Below are positions 48,225 through 61,037 of a DNA stretch of 64,000 nucleotides, piece after piece; position 1 is the first letter of the stretch, and each line of letters opens with the position of its first letter. Under the pieces are notes generated by a model that was not told where the DNA came from, made no database searches, and was given only the letters and a program-made list of their open reading frames with translations. The DNA is from Escallonia rubra (taxonomy: Eukaryota; Streptophyta; Magnoliopsida; Escalloniales; Escalloniaceae), in assembly GCA_033065855.1 (NCBI GenBank), contig JAVXUO010001829.1, positions 42,064 to 106,063 of the forward strand, given 5' to 3'. The translations under genes and the position numbers were made by a program.

Positions 48225-48870
48225 ATCGTCCCTGCTACGTCGTTGCCACGCCCAACGCCACTTCCGCAATAGATATCTCTGCACCGGCGTGTCATTCTTG
48301 CGTCGCGTGTCCCTGCTGGCATTACGCCCACTTCTGCGACAGATCTCGCCATGCCGGTGCACCGTTCTTGTGTCACATGCCCCCGACACGACGCCCACTT
48401 CTATAATAGATGTTGTCACGCCCGTGCGCCATTCTTGTGTCACGTGCCCTCGGCATGGTGCCCAATTTCACGACAGATGTCACCGCGCGGTCCGCGCCCG
48501 TGCGCCGTTCTTGCGCCCCCGGCACGACGCCCACTTTCGCGAAAGCTGTCGCCCTCCCTGTGCATCGTCCTTGCATCACGTGCCTTGGGCATGACACCCA
48601 CTTTCGTGACAGACGTTGCAGTGCCCGCATGCGTCATTGGGTTACCTGCCCTCGGCATGACATCAACTTCCACGACAGATATCGCCGACCTTGTGCGTCG
48701 TTCATGCCTCACGTGCCCCCGACAAGATACCCAACTCCACAACACCCGTCGCCGTTCACGTGCGCCGTCCCTATGTCACATGACCTGGCACGACGCCCTA
48801 TTCCACGATACCCGTCACTACATTCGTGCGTTGTTTTCATGTCATGTGCCCCCGAGCACCGCACACGCCG
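48225..48870. repeat. ~67-bp GC-rich minisatellite, about nine to ten units
   Basis: Units repeat the pattern CGTTCTTGTGTCACATGCC, then CGACACGACGCCCACTT and GACAGATGTCGCC, with a period near 67 bp (anchors at 48362 and 48429, for example). Because 67 is not a multiple of three, the same peptide motif appears in turn in all three frames. This explains the long overlapping open frames on both strands (48129-48998). I treat these as non-genes. Confidence 0.8.
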
Positions 48871-48959
48871 CCGAGCTTATGCCCCGTGCAACTATTACAG
48901 TCCCCCCACCCCAGGCTCTCTGGCACATTATTGCGCCCTCCGGCGCTAGCCCATCTTTT

Positions 48960-50115
48960 CACTTACAACTTTTGCCAAACATAAATCGGCTTTGCTAAAT
49001 GCTAAACTATTTTTCAAACGATTATGCTGATTAATTTAAAAACTGCTTTTGAGAATCACGCCAAACGGACTCCCAAGGATTTTTTTTCTAAAGTTAACTT
49101 AGCATAATTAGACCAAGGAATATGATTCCCACTCTTCTTGGTTCAGTTGCACCCCCCCACCCCCCCCCACCCCTCCCTCCCACCCAATTCCTATGTACAT
49201 AAGTACAGATAGATTAAAAGCTAGTTTTTTTTTTTAAAATATCATTTTTTTATCTGAATGTTTATGTTAAATTAAGAGAGTCTTTTACTTTGTGTATAGT
49301 ATTAAGCCTCCTTCCCTAACCTATGTTAAAACTAAAGGTGTTTTTTGACTTTAGTCAAACTATCTCCATAAAAAAAAACATCTTTATCCAAATAAATAAG
49401 CTCAACTTGTTTTTCTTTTCCTGTATAAAAAGCGTTTAAAGTTATAAAAAAAAAAAAAAACTCAAAGGCAATTGTGTTATCCAATTTTCCAGACAAACAA
49501 CTTGCACTATAACGAAGTTACCCATGAGCTTGGGGTTGTTATGAGTATTGATTGCATCTTGTAAGAAAAAATCTTCAATATAATTTCTTTTAATAGTTAA
49601 TATCTCATATGTTGGGTTTAATAAATTATATTAAATTTACAAGTGGAATTAGCATGTATTCAACTTCTTCATAAGGGAAACAAGTTCTTTACGAGCTTAA
49701 ATCTTATGACATCGACAATGTTTATCAAGATTGTTTTTCTCATTCATTAACATACTCGAAACTTGTCAGCAAGTCTGATTAATTTGATAATGGCAACATC
49801 TAGAAACTTATGAAAAAGATATGGCAATAGCGCAATTAACTCTGAATCTGAAGTATTTATTCAGATATCCAACACATATGAACAAGTCATTAATTTAGTA
49901 ATAGCAATATCTATAAACCTCTCAAAGCATATATAAAAATAACTACAAACTCAGAATAAAATGTAAAATCTTTGTTCAGATTACTTCTCATCTCCATTAA
50001 TATGTCATTCTGTCATAATTATACATCCATGATGAAATCCCAAAAAATAGACATTGTTTCCAACCGCCTTGATACCGGAGAATAATAGAAAACTCAATTA
50101 TCTGTTACATTTGTA
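48960..50115. other. Spacer without genes
   Basis: AT-rich sequence with a C-rich simple tract at 49151-49184. No gene or transposon was recognised. Confidence 0.5.
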
Positions 50116-50489
50116 CTCCATCCGTCCTTTAAAAAGTGATCATATTTCTTTTTTGAGCCGTCCTACAAAAAGTGATCACTTTCAAATTATGAAAGATTCT
50201 ATAAGTATTTTTACATATTTATCATTTTTATCATTTTTTTTATTCTATTTCTCTCACCATATTTAATTCTCTACCAACTCATTTTCTCTCTCATGGCCCA
50301 CCACTTTACACTTTTTTATTATATTTCTCTCACCACATTTAACATTCTACCAACCAATTTTCTCTGTCATGGCCCACTCTCTTCCCCCCTCTCTCTAAAG
50401 GATATAATGGGAAAGACACACAATATATAACCTAAATTCTTAATTTACGTGCAAAATAAAATGGATCACTTAAAAAGGGACGGAGGGAG
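50116..50489. mobile_element. Stowaway MITE (374 bp)
   Basis: The left end CTCCATCCGTCCTTTAAAAAGT is matched by the inverse of the right end, CTCCCTCCGTCCCTTTTTAAGT. TA dinucleotides flank both sides (50114-50115, 50490-50491), the expected Tc1/mariner target. A strong internal stem forms from AAAAAGTGATCA and its neighbours. Confidence 0.88.
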
Positions 50490-50491
50490 TA

Positions 50492-53400
50492 TATGGACAC
50501 AGTGATTTAACTCACTTCTGCAAGCTCTCAATTTTACAAGGCCATGTAATACTCGCTACCTTTCTTGGTGAATGTTTCTACTCGATCACAAGTTTCGAAA
50601 AGCCTTTATCCTAAAAATTTTCAAATTCAGTTAAGTAAGAAAAAGATTGGGGGGGGGGGGAGGGAGGAGGGGTGTCGTCGTACTTGAATAATACTTTAAA
50701 AGATTGTGATCCTCCTTACAAACGTTGGACATCGCAACTTTTCACTTATAAGAATAACCATTTAGGAGTTTTGCGTATGCATAATTAAAGCAGGGTGTAA
50801 GCAAAAATTAAAAAATTGAGGAAAAAGAATAAGAAAGAATTAAGGCCCAACATGCGTCTATCTAATAAATGTTGCTCTTAAGATTGAATCTACAAAACTA
50901 ACAAAGAAATTGAACAAATATATAGAGAGAGAGAAACGGATAAAGTGTGTCTATTTGACAAATGTTTCTTTTAAGATGACATATGTGAACTGCAAGGAGA
51001 TAGCGAAAACACTAAAGTTTGCCAGTCTAATTAGTTTTGGATAACTTGTTGCTGAAACTCTAGAAAGCCAACATGTTGATGATGTTGTGCTCACCAGGAA
51101 TGGACTTTGTCATATACACCCCTCGTGGTGCTCTTTTTCTTCTTCTCTCTGTTTGCCTTTCCTGTGCAATCCTAACAGGCAAATAAATTTTCTCCTTCTA
51201 ATGTTCGCTCTAACTTAGTATTGTGCGTGTAGAAGAAGTCTTGTCTTCCGTGATTCAAATGCGACAATTTAACTACGAAACTAGCAGGAACTTAGAAGAA
51301 ACAGTGTTTCTCATAAAAGAACAAGTCAACAACTCCAACATTAAAAACTCATATTAGTCGAACTTTATAACCCTAAATCATTAGTGAGAGCCTCTAAAGC
51401 TGAAACCTATAAGACCACATTTCACTGTCCCAAGCCAAGGAAGCATCATGACTGGCACATGTGTGTACAAAGGCTGATGTTTGAAATTGATTCTAAACGA
51501 ACCTATTTCACCAAGTAGTGCAAAGAGTGAGAGAGGATGGAGGTGCCAAGGTTAGGAACTCAACACATGTTGTGGTATGTGTCAATGCCATAAGTATGTT
51601 ATGGGATCCAATCTATATAGAAAGTTACCTACGCAATTCCAGCCCTAATAGAATTTAACACGTTAGAGATTTAAATTTAATGTCTTGGATAAATACATAT
51701 GTACGTTCCAAGGCATGATATTGTTTGCATACTCAAGGGGTTCTGATGCCAAGAATTTGTGTGTGTGTTGTTTGTTTTATCATGTCTTCTTTGCCATAAT
51801 GAAGATCTAATAATCATGTTTACAAATTAAATCCCTTTATGTACATTAATTAATGAGGTGAACAAACTCAAAAATTGTATGTTGGTTCTTGAAAAAGATT
51901 AGATAAAGGGAAACAGCACCTAACCAGTTATAAATGGTGCTTTAAGATGAATGAGGTGGTATATTTTCTAAACTACACATTTTATCCAATTTTTCTTTCA
52001 TTAAACCTTTGAGAGCCAATGTAACGAAAAATATATATAAACATAATATGAAGAAATAGAGCAGCTGTATACCCCTAGACTTTGAAAAAGTTATATTTTA
52101 TTTTGCAGTGGAAGTAGAGATTAAATTAAAGTTTTACGTGGACGATTATTGTTTGCGCTAAACATATAACTTAGCAAACCTTATAAATGCACAAGCACAC
52201 AATGTGAATTTTTATTGTTGATCATATAAATTACCGGTAGTTTTTTAGTTCCTGTGAAATTGAAAAACAAACAATATTCCTCATGCTAAATAACTGCCAG
52301 ATAGTTCACACATGACATAATGAAAAAGCGACATTCTTTCATATTCGTAAAAATCACTATTCATGTGTAGCGCACGTGAACTTTACTAGCACATATATGT
52401 ACACACATATAAATACGCGTGCGCGCACCCACATACACACATGCGAGTGTATTTACTGCCATCATTGAACACTTAGCTAAGTTGCCAATTCTGATCTGCT
52501 CGTTCGTACATGATCTATGAATGGTCGAGATCTTTTTTCTGTGTTTATTCAAGTCATCGGCCCAGCAATCGGATGGACGGAAGATTTAAAATGTTTCCCT
52601 CTCATTTACGCGGAAAAAAGGAAATGTATACTTGTCCGCCCTATTATGGGATGGTTACATTTTCCTTTTGCGTAAGATTTCATTCAATTTCATTCCTTCT
52701 TTTTCTTAATTTTCTTTTTCTAGTTTGTGTCAAACGATACGAGGAGATAGATGATATTAACCAAAACCAAAGTGAAGTAAGTCCTCTAGTCGTCTTTAAA
52801 TCACCCACTACGGGCAAAACTCGGCCAAGGCATGAGCTAACCCAATTGCAACCCAACCGCTCAAGTTGAACTCACAGTTTTTGAATCTCTGAAAACTTAT
52901 AATCTAATCGTGAAACACTGCTAGGTCAAAAGCAAATGAGGTTTTGTTCTGATAATTATACGCTAATTAATAACTCAAGATGAATCACCTTCATAGGCTG
53001 CCTTCTTATACCATTTGCATACGGTGGGTGACACAGAGTCCATTTATGCGGTAACTGTTAAAATGGTTGTGCTAACCTCAAGTGAGTATGGTATGTCTTG
53101 ACAACAAAGAAGCCAAGGATATAGAAACTTGTAGAAACTCTAGTCTCCAGATGGTTATAGAAACCTGTCATAGAGCCTTGTGTTGTGGTCTTTATGATAG
53201 TAGTTGGAAGCTGCATTTAGTGAGTTGTCTGTGTAATATCTATCTCTTTCTATATATAAGGATGGTTCTCTATATTGTAGATATGAGTGAAAACTTCAGC
53301 TGTGAGATATCAATTTGTAATCTTGTTCTACATATCAGATCTTTGTCCTTCTCCTTAAATCAGTTCTGTGTCGATCTTGGGCCTGTGCTTTAGCCACACT

Positions 53401-55048
53401 TAGTGGGTGATGTTCTTGTACAGTACCCTGTTAGAGCCTTAGTTACCAGACTAGCTACTTATAAGGATAACAGAAAATAAACAACGAGGGACAATACGGT
53501 TACTCATTATATTACAACACTAGCCTAGCTACTTATATGGATAACAGAAAATGAGCTCTTCGATTTTCTTTTACTATGATTAGAACTCTAATTTTATATG
53601 ATTTGCAAGTATAGGAATTATATTTGACTCCACACTTTCTCATGTTGTCATTTGGTAGCAAGATGTCATTTGGTAGCAAGATCTCCTCTCTTCCTAGAGA
53701 GTTTATTCAGAGTACGGATCGTGCTCTATCAAAACAAAATTTCTATTTTCTATTCAATGAAAAATTGAAACAGGGGAATTTCCTAATAATTCCCTATAGG
53801 CAACATATATAAATAAGAGACTCAATTAGATATCTGTGTAACAATTTCTGTTCTGGGGTTTACATATACTCATAATTGTTGTTATAATTGAAATTAAGAA
53901 GGATTTTTTTGATTCAAAAGAATCAATACTAATTAGAAAATGCTTCGAGCCAATGTTCGAGTACTAGGCAGTATAGCACTGAACAAGTTTTCCTCTGCTT
54001 GGCAAGCAATCTTTAAACCGCTATACTAGGCAACCCCATAGCAAAAGCGACCGAGGCTTTTGCCGAAGTTACTATTTGATGTATAAGAATACCCACCGTT
54101 CGGTCTTCCCGATATCCAATATGTTTCTGTTTCTAGCCAAAATCCACCTAAGGGGAAAAAAAGAATTATAGTATGTGATCAACAATTTTAAATATCTAGA
54201 ACCATCTTGTATAATAGCTCCTTGTCACCTTAATTCCTTCTTTTATCCCATCAATCCTCCATAATCCGACCACCACGGTTAAGGGAACAAACAAAGGCAG
54301 CAGAGTCCATACCGCCTCCTCAAGACCCAACACAATTCAGGTAAAAATTGATAGCCAAGTCAATAACATCACCGCAAGTTTTTCAAGCCTTATATATCCC
54401 TTCTTGATTTGGTGTCGCAGTCAAATTTGCTCAAATACCAAATCTAATAACGTTTTTATATCATTCTCTAGATTACCTCTGCACGTCAATACTGGCAAGA
54501 GAAGAAAGCACCGCCGCTTAACCCCCACAGTCCGCATCTAACACTACTGCAACCTCCAAAACTTGTATTGGCAACCAAGTTGATTAAAAAAGAAAGGTTA
54601 GAGAAGGGTTATATATTCATTCAATCTATTCGAAATGCGAGTTAGAATTACCAAACCCAGTTCGATCTTTAGAATTGGCTTTGGGTTGGATTAGAACCTG
54701 CGAGTACGACAATGTTGAGATGAAGGTGTTTAATTTTTGAGTTCTTTACCTACGACATCACCCCAAGCATATGAACAACAAAACTGATTTTATAAATACC
54801 ATGACAAAGGTGGCTCTAGACCTAGCGATATCAATCAACTCGTGCTCAAATACTAAGCCAATCATATGCTCATCATACTCTTCAGTTCGGACCATCACTA
54901 CTCAAACATGAAATTTAACCTGTTAAAGCGGTTTTCTTAGTGTTTTTTTTATCGGTGTTCTTGGGGGTTGGGAGGTTAGAGAGTAGCATGAGCCAATAAT
55001 GCTTTGTAGTTGTTGCAATGGAAAGGCTGCCAATGTGTGTGAAGATAT
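50492..55048. other. Long spacer between MATE genes 3 and 4, no gene recognised
   Basis: About 4.5 kb of AT-rich DNA. It holds a poly-G run at 50649-50660 and a direct repeat of about 28 bp with AGCTACTTATA-GGATAACAGAAAAT near 53451 and 53528. There are scattered frames of at most 119 codons (52510-52869) without recognisable domains. The last few hundred bases should include the 3' untranslated region of gene 4. Confidence 0.5.
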
Positions 55049-58000
55049 TTAGTCCTTCAAAAGTGGCTCTTTGATGTCGTCCCACTTGTTCAACCTTTTC
55101 AACGCTGTCTCCACCTGCATTTGAATTCATTCGCATTTAGACATTAAGGTGTGCCAAGCAATGCCATTAGTTTTACTAGCAAAAGTTCCTATGGCTGCAA
55201 AAGAAACCAGTTCACGGTGACTTTTACCTCTTTGTTCCAGTCTGTACGATAAGTAACCCATATCAATATGATAGTCTGCATCAAGGTACCTCCTACCATC
55301 CCTGACCAGATTCCCTGCAAAGTATTTGATTATAGATGAGAATGGAACTGCAATCGGACACTAAAGTCTGAATGCTAAAATGTTACAGGTCATTGTGTTT
55401 GTTACCTTGGCACCCAAGTTGAAGTATATACCAAGCAATGCACCCAGTGGGATCCCAACTACGTAGTAGCATCCAACGTTTACGTATGCAACAAAAGCTT
55501 GCCATCCACATCCAACAGCCACACCTTCATAATTTGCATGCAACGTAAGTCAATTGCAGCGAATTTTGATTAACTAAAAAAGGAAGTGTTTTGAGGGACA
55601 ATTTTGTATATGTTTGGCTTGCCAAATAGGGTTGATTCTTAATATATGGTGTTTAGAACTCTTCTTTTTAACTATAATATATGATAAGATTCGTAAAGTT
55701 TTAGACACAATGTTTTGAAGAAATGCTTACCAGACAAGACTGGTTGGATTCCATTGAGAACAAGGGTGACGGCGAGAAGTGGACACATCTCAGATACAGC
55801 GTCTGCCACAACTTCACCTTCTGTGAAAACGTAGCTGATCACATGTCGCAGTGCAAGCACAGCAATGGCACAAATTAGAGCAATGACAGCAGACATTGAA
55901 GTCACCATAATGACCGAAAATGCAGCTGCCTTAGGATGTCCTGCTCCAAGCTCATTTCCCACCCTCACACTGCTCATCATCATATTAAAAAAAGTTGCAC
56001 ATGTTATGCGATAATAAAGAATATTTATCTCTTTGTTTTAGACAGGAATTACTAACGCGTTCCAAAATATTCCCATATATATGTACTTGTTCGTTTGATC
56101 ATATTAAACTAACAATTAGCCACAAAATATTAGTAGAGTACTTAATAGTACTTGTTCGTTTGATCATATAAATTATGATCGAGATGTATAAGAAGTACTG
56201 ATCATCACTCTTAGCAATGATATTTTCCCCTTGTAAAGAAAAAGGCCTTGTAAAGAAACATAAGTGGTGTGGTTTCGACATATATCCCTCGTACAAATTC
56301 TTTGCCTAAACGACCAAGTTTCTTCAAGCATCCTGACGCTAAAGAAAAGAGGGAGTGAGGGGTTTGCAAGTCTTCTCTGATGTAGCCTCCACATTACAGT
56401 GCCATGTATTATTGTGTCAATGACTTGTCCTTCTCTTTCTTTTTCTTTTCGTTTCAAAACTGGATTAATGGTATGTCATCACGGCGCAGTTTGGGCAAAA
56501 CTTGCAAGCAAATTCAATGTGTAATTCCTCAAAACATCTATCAGCTACCCTAAGGGTGACTTTCCTCCATTATGCCTAAGTCTGACCTTCCTCCATTTTG
56601 CCACTAAGCCAATTGTATTTCACTGGCCAGGCCGCCTACTTATCTTGATTCTGGACCACAGAGTCGTAATCTTGCAGGCCAGGGGACCAGACTCAATAAC
56701 TTAGGCAGATGAGGCACTCGTCAACAAGCTGAAAGCAACTGCTCATACCAGTGCCTTTGCTGGCAGGCCCACACAGTGTACTTGTCACTAAAGGTTAAAA
56801 TTGTATTATTAACAAGTGCCACTGAAAGATATTTAGAGTGGGAGAGTTCACCTTTGAAGTGGATTTATGATTGCTACTGGGGGTATGAAAAATAAATACA
56901 ACAAATTATCATGCAATAAAGATTTATTTTCTCGTTGTGGCCGATGTAGATAAGGTTTACCTTCAAAGTTTTCCACTAAAACTAGCATCTATTTGCAAGA
57001 GCTAACCAAGTGGAAAGTGCCAATCTGAAATAGAGAAAAGATATTTACCTTGCAGCAGCATTGAACCCAACGGAGATCATGAACACCCATCCCAAAATCT
57101 GTATGCTGCAATTGGTACCCAACCAAAGTTGGTCAGTAAATAACTTAAGTTTATTCCAGACCAGCAATAACGTCTAGGCAAGTTATATCGAAGCATTGCA
57201 TAACCTCACTGTCAGCATTATATTGCGCTGATATTACCAAGAAATTTTTTTGGCATTATTACTGAATTCATTTCATACCAACAAATGTCCTGTTTAGATG
57301 TCCTCATGTCATATATGAGACACTTTCTTGAATTGCTATATGTAGACCACATTAACATAGTGGTCATGTCCATAACAAGCCAATAAAGTGCCTCAATCGA
57401 TAAACCAGAAAGGCCAGGCTAATATGTAGTCAAAATAAAGCAAAGAAGCAAGAGAATATATAGCATCAATTTATTACCAAATAGCAAGGGAATCCAAAGC
57501 AATCTCAGGGTTGGGGAGCAACCCAGCCAATAAGACCAGAACCTGGAAGTACCAAGCCTCCAAGCACAGCATCACAGCTGACGCAGCCGATAACTTAAAG
57601 AACCCCCAAAGCCCGTGGAAAGCCTGCATGCTGAACCCGGTCCATGTCTCCTTACACCTCTCACTTTTCACAATGTAGATGAACTGGCCGATCACAATTA
57701 CCCACCAAGACAAGCTCAACACTAATGATGCGCCCAACAACCCAAACCCAAGCTTATAAATCACTAGCCAGCTCAGTAACAGGTGAAAGCCAATGGTGGC
57801 AGTCGATATATAGGCGCTTGGGGCCACGATACTCTGAGATTGTAAGAACTTTGATATGGGGAAGTTCAGGGCGTAGGCGAAAATCTGAGGAATGAGGCCG
57901 TAGGTAAACAAGGCTGCTGCGGACGCAATTCTCTCCGTTTCGCCTAGTAAAAGAAGGATCGGCTTGCAAAATATGTAGATGAAAGTAACCAAGATGCCAG

Positions 58001-60630
58001 TCAAAGTGAGTAAAATTGTTGATCTTTGAAGATAAATGCCTAGCATATCGTATTTATGCGCTCCATATGCTTGTCCACATAGAGTTTCAACAGCACTTCC
58101 CATTCCAAGCTATAATAAACACGGAGATTATTGTTAGTGGAACTAAAGTTTCCATTTTTCTGTGAAAATGTAGAACTCACTATAGTTAGAAAAATGCTTG
58201 GTGTCATGGCGAACTAGCTAGAAAGGAAATAAGACTTCCCAAATTTTCAAGTTTTCACTTTTGAGCAACAAATTGAAACTATAGTAATATGGAAGGCACC
58301 AACATTCTAGTTTTACCATTGAAAGAACAAATTTTACTACGAAAGAAGCAAAAGTCATTAGTAAAATGATCAATAACATGCGAGGTCAGTGAATTTAGTA
58401 AAATTGTTCATGAAATTTAAAGAATGTCGTTGATTTTGTTAAATACGGCATTTAGTCATATAGTAGTAACCTTGGCTCATTTAAGATTCATTTTTGCTCC
58501 AATGTACGGTTGCATTAGACAAGCCAACGTGAAAGTTGGAAAGGCTTCATTCTGCCAACACATGTCTTTAAGCTTGTTGTGAAAAGTCGTACGATCTACT
58601 TTACTCTGTCATCCGTACATCTCACAGGGAAGTTGTAAGTTTCCCCATGTGACTCCGTCCCCATGCCTGCGAGAAAAAACTTTCCAGCGGAGAGAGATTA
58701 GAGATGGTTGTGTGTGACAGCTCTTGCAGAAAATGATCATTTTTTTACTTTTCAAACCCCCTTTTTCTTGAAATCTGAGAAAGGCTACGACCTTTGCCCC
58801 AGCTTGAGCCACGATGCTGTTGGCTGTAGGTAAAGGTTCTCAAATCTGCCTGAACCTCCGAATATTGGGTAATATTTTGTCCACTATCAAACAAAGCAAA
58901 AGCCAGAGCCAAATCCAACGACACTGACCTCTATGGTGCTAAAGGGATTTTTTTCCATTCTATGATGCAGAGTACTCATGTTTCTATACCGCATGATATC
59001 AAGTTTTAAAAAAAACATTTCCTTGGCATGCATTTACTAGTGAAAACATCTTTCTTTTTTTTCAATATCAACCATGAACAAAGCAAAATAGTCAAGAACT
59101 TAAAACAATTTCTAGCAAGTTAAGGAAAGACCAAGAAACTGTTTGGACTTGGCCTTATACTCCCCTGATTTTGTTACCCTTGGAATGGTCATCAACGGCC
59201 TGTGTTTTCAATGACGTCTACAAGCTAACAAAAATGGACCAATCATCCCATTAATTAATTTTAAGTGGACTACTTTTCTCTTAAAGGCTCTTTCCATGTG
59301 AGTGTGATGAGAAGATGGTGACATTACACCCTAAGATTTTATGATTAAGCCAATCCCTGTGTCCTTTTTCAAGAACAAGAAAGGAGCAAGATTACCTTCT
59401 TATTAGTAATGGGTTTATAGCTAATGGTAGATACAAGCAAATTAGATCCTTTTCTCCGTTCCTCAAAAGTATCATCATTATTTATGCACTCTAGTCCAAC
59501 CTTCATTAACTTGACTTGCCAATTCCTTTATTTCCCATTTAAGTTGGAGGGCAGCCCATGCGTAGGCACTAGCTAGAGGGCAGCCCATGTGATAGTATTA
59601 GCTTTGTACTATGCACATTATGTTCGGTGCATAGACATTAAATATGGTATTCCTATGTTTGAGAAAGAACAAAATTTGGTTGGGAAAGGAAATGATAATT
59701 ATATTTCAATTAAGAGAAGGAAAAAATGTTTAAATACGAGGGTTGTACCATACAATTGTAGCTTCCATGTAGAGTGGTACCTTTTGAAGAAAATTTAATT
59801 AGTAGATCAAACTCATCAATCAAACTCTTACTTGTTGTAAGCACCAAAAATGGCTAAAAACAGTGAAAACAAAGAAATAGCATTCACTAGAGCTAATAAC
59901 ACTGTACAACTACCAATCCAAGTTGTACACTAACATCTGTTAGCTGACACAGTAGCACTTCAACAAGATCTTGTTATGACTTTATTAGATCTTCAGAAAC
60001 CCTTTTTGATCCTCTTTTCTTAGGGTTGAGACTCTAAGAGAAAGAAAAAGTAATAACACACTCCAAAAATGAAGTAATTGTTAGAGTGAATTCCCAGTTT
60101 TGCTATTCACGCGAGAAGAATAAGATGAAGGAATCCGTTAATTGTTAGAGTGAATTCCCAGTTTCCAAGAAAGCACTCTTACTTGTAGATCCCAAAACCT
60201 TGGGGGTTAGCAGCGTGTACCACATATGCATATGCGTATTCTCCTGTTACTGTGTGTACATGCTATGTATCTAGGATGTAGGAAGTACCATGATACCGTA
60301 GGCGAAGGTCTGAATCCCGTTGTTGCCGAGGGAAGCAGCAGCGAGCTCAAGGTTGCCAAGGTGGCCGGCAAAGATCTGCGTAAACATGGACATGACATAG
60401 TTGATCAAGTAAACGGCGGCGGCCGGCGCGGCGAGGCGGACGAGCAGCTTCAGCTCTATCCAGGACGCCGTGCTGAGTCGCCTGGCCCACGGCAGGTCGG
60501 TGTCGGACAGGACGCTCTCGAGCTGGGCGCTGTACTCGTAGTACTTGTCCTCTGTTGACTGTGGCGACAAGGGTGGCACCGTCTCCGCCACCAGCAAAGG
60601 CTGGTTCATTTCGTCTTTTGTAGCTTCCAT
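55049..60630 (-). CDS. MATE efflux transporter, DTX40-type (array gene 4)
   Basis: Seven exons on the minus strand: 60630-60289, 58109-57478, 57105-57049, 55969-55731, 55524-55406, 55314-55228 and 55114-55049. The spliced frame is 513 residues. By exon, residues 1-114 carry the N-tail and the first two membrane spans. Residues 115-325 carry [20 protein letters not shown] and the middle spans. [13 protein letters not shown] lies at about 344-356 and VAVGCGWQ at about 426-433, and the protein ends EPLLKD. The N-tail contains DEMNQPLL, an acidic di-leucine form of the kind that can direct plant proteins to the tonoplast; this is inference. It is most like gene 3 (shared [10 protein letters not shown] / [10 protein letters not shown] segment). 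A weak TATA-like CTTTAAAAAC lies near 60727-60736. The substrate is unknown; relatives transport alkaloids, flavonoids or xenobiotics. Confidence 0.93.
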
Positions 60631-60855
60631 CTTTGGGCCTTTTCGGGTGCACCGGCCACCGTGGGTTGACGGTGGTAGGTGGTGGTGGAGAAGGTAGGGG
60701 GTGAGTTTTCGGCAGTGTGTAAGGGGGTTTTTAAAGGAAACGAGTGGCTGAATTATTGGTGAATCTCGAGGCAGTTTCCGTATTCAAAGGGGATATTACA
60801 GTACAGGTGTGTGTTGGGCAGAAAAGTAAAAGGAAAAATTTTGCCCGCTGCTATA

Positions 60856-61037
60856 AATTTTTCTCGTACTTTTTATATAGCGATAATTAATCGTTTTTAA
60901 ATATTTTTAGTAACTCTTATTTAGTCACGCTAAAAAATTATTACTAATAATTGTCGCTGAAAGATTTAAAAAAAATTATTTAAAAATTTAATGACTATTA
61001 ATTATCACTGTACACAAAATTGGAAGAAGATTCTTAC
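60856..61037. mobile_element. Small TIR MITE (GCGACAATNAAT family), copy at 60.9 kb
   Basis: The left side TTTATATAGCGATAATTAATCG and the right side ATTAATTATCACTGTACAC followed by GGAAGAAGATTC are inverse to each other. They also align with the 39773-39958 copy through TTTTAGTAACTCTTATTTAGTCACGCT. It lies about 230 bp upstream of the gene 4 start codon, within its possible promoter. Confidence 0.6.

Noticed and set aside
48129-48998. Several open frames of 85-215 codons on both strands
   Set aside because: They come from the 67-bp GC-rich minisatellite. The same peptide motifs rotate through all frames and no domain is present.
60226-60558. 110-codon plus-strand frame over exon 1 of gene 4
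   Set aside because: Antisense shadow of a verified coding exon, with no domain of its own.
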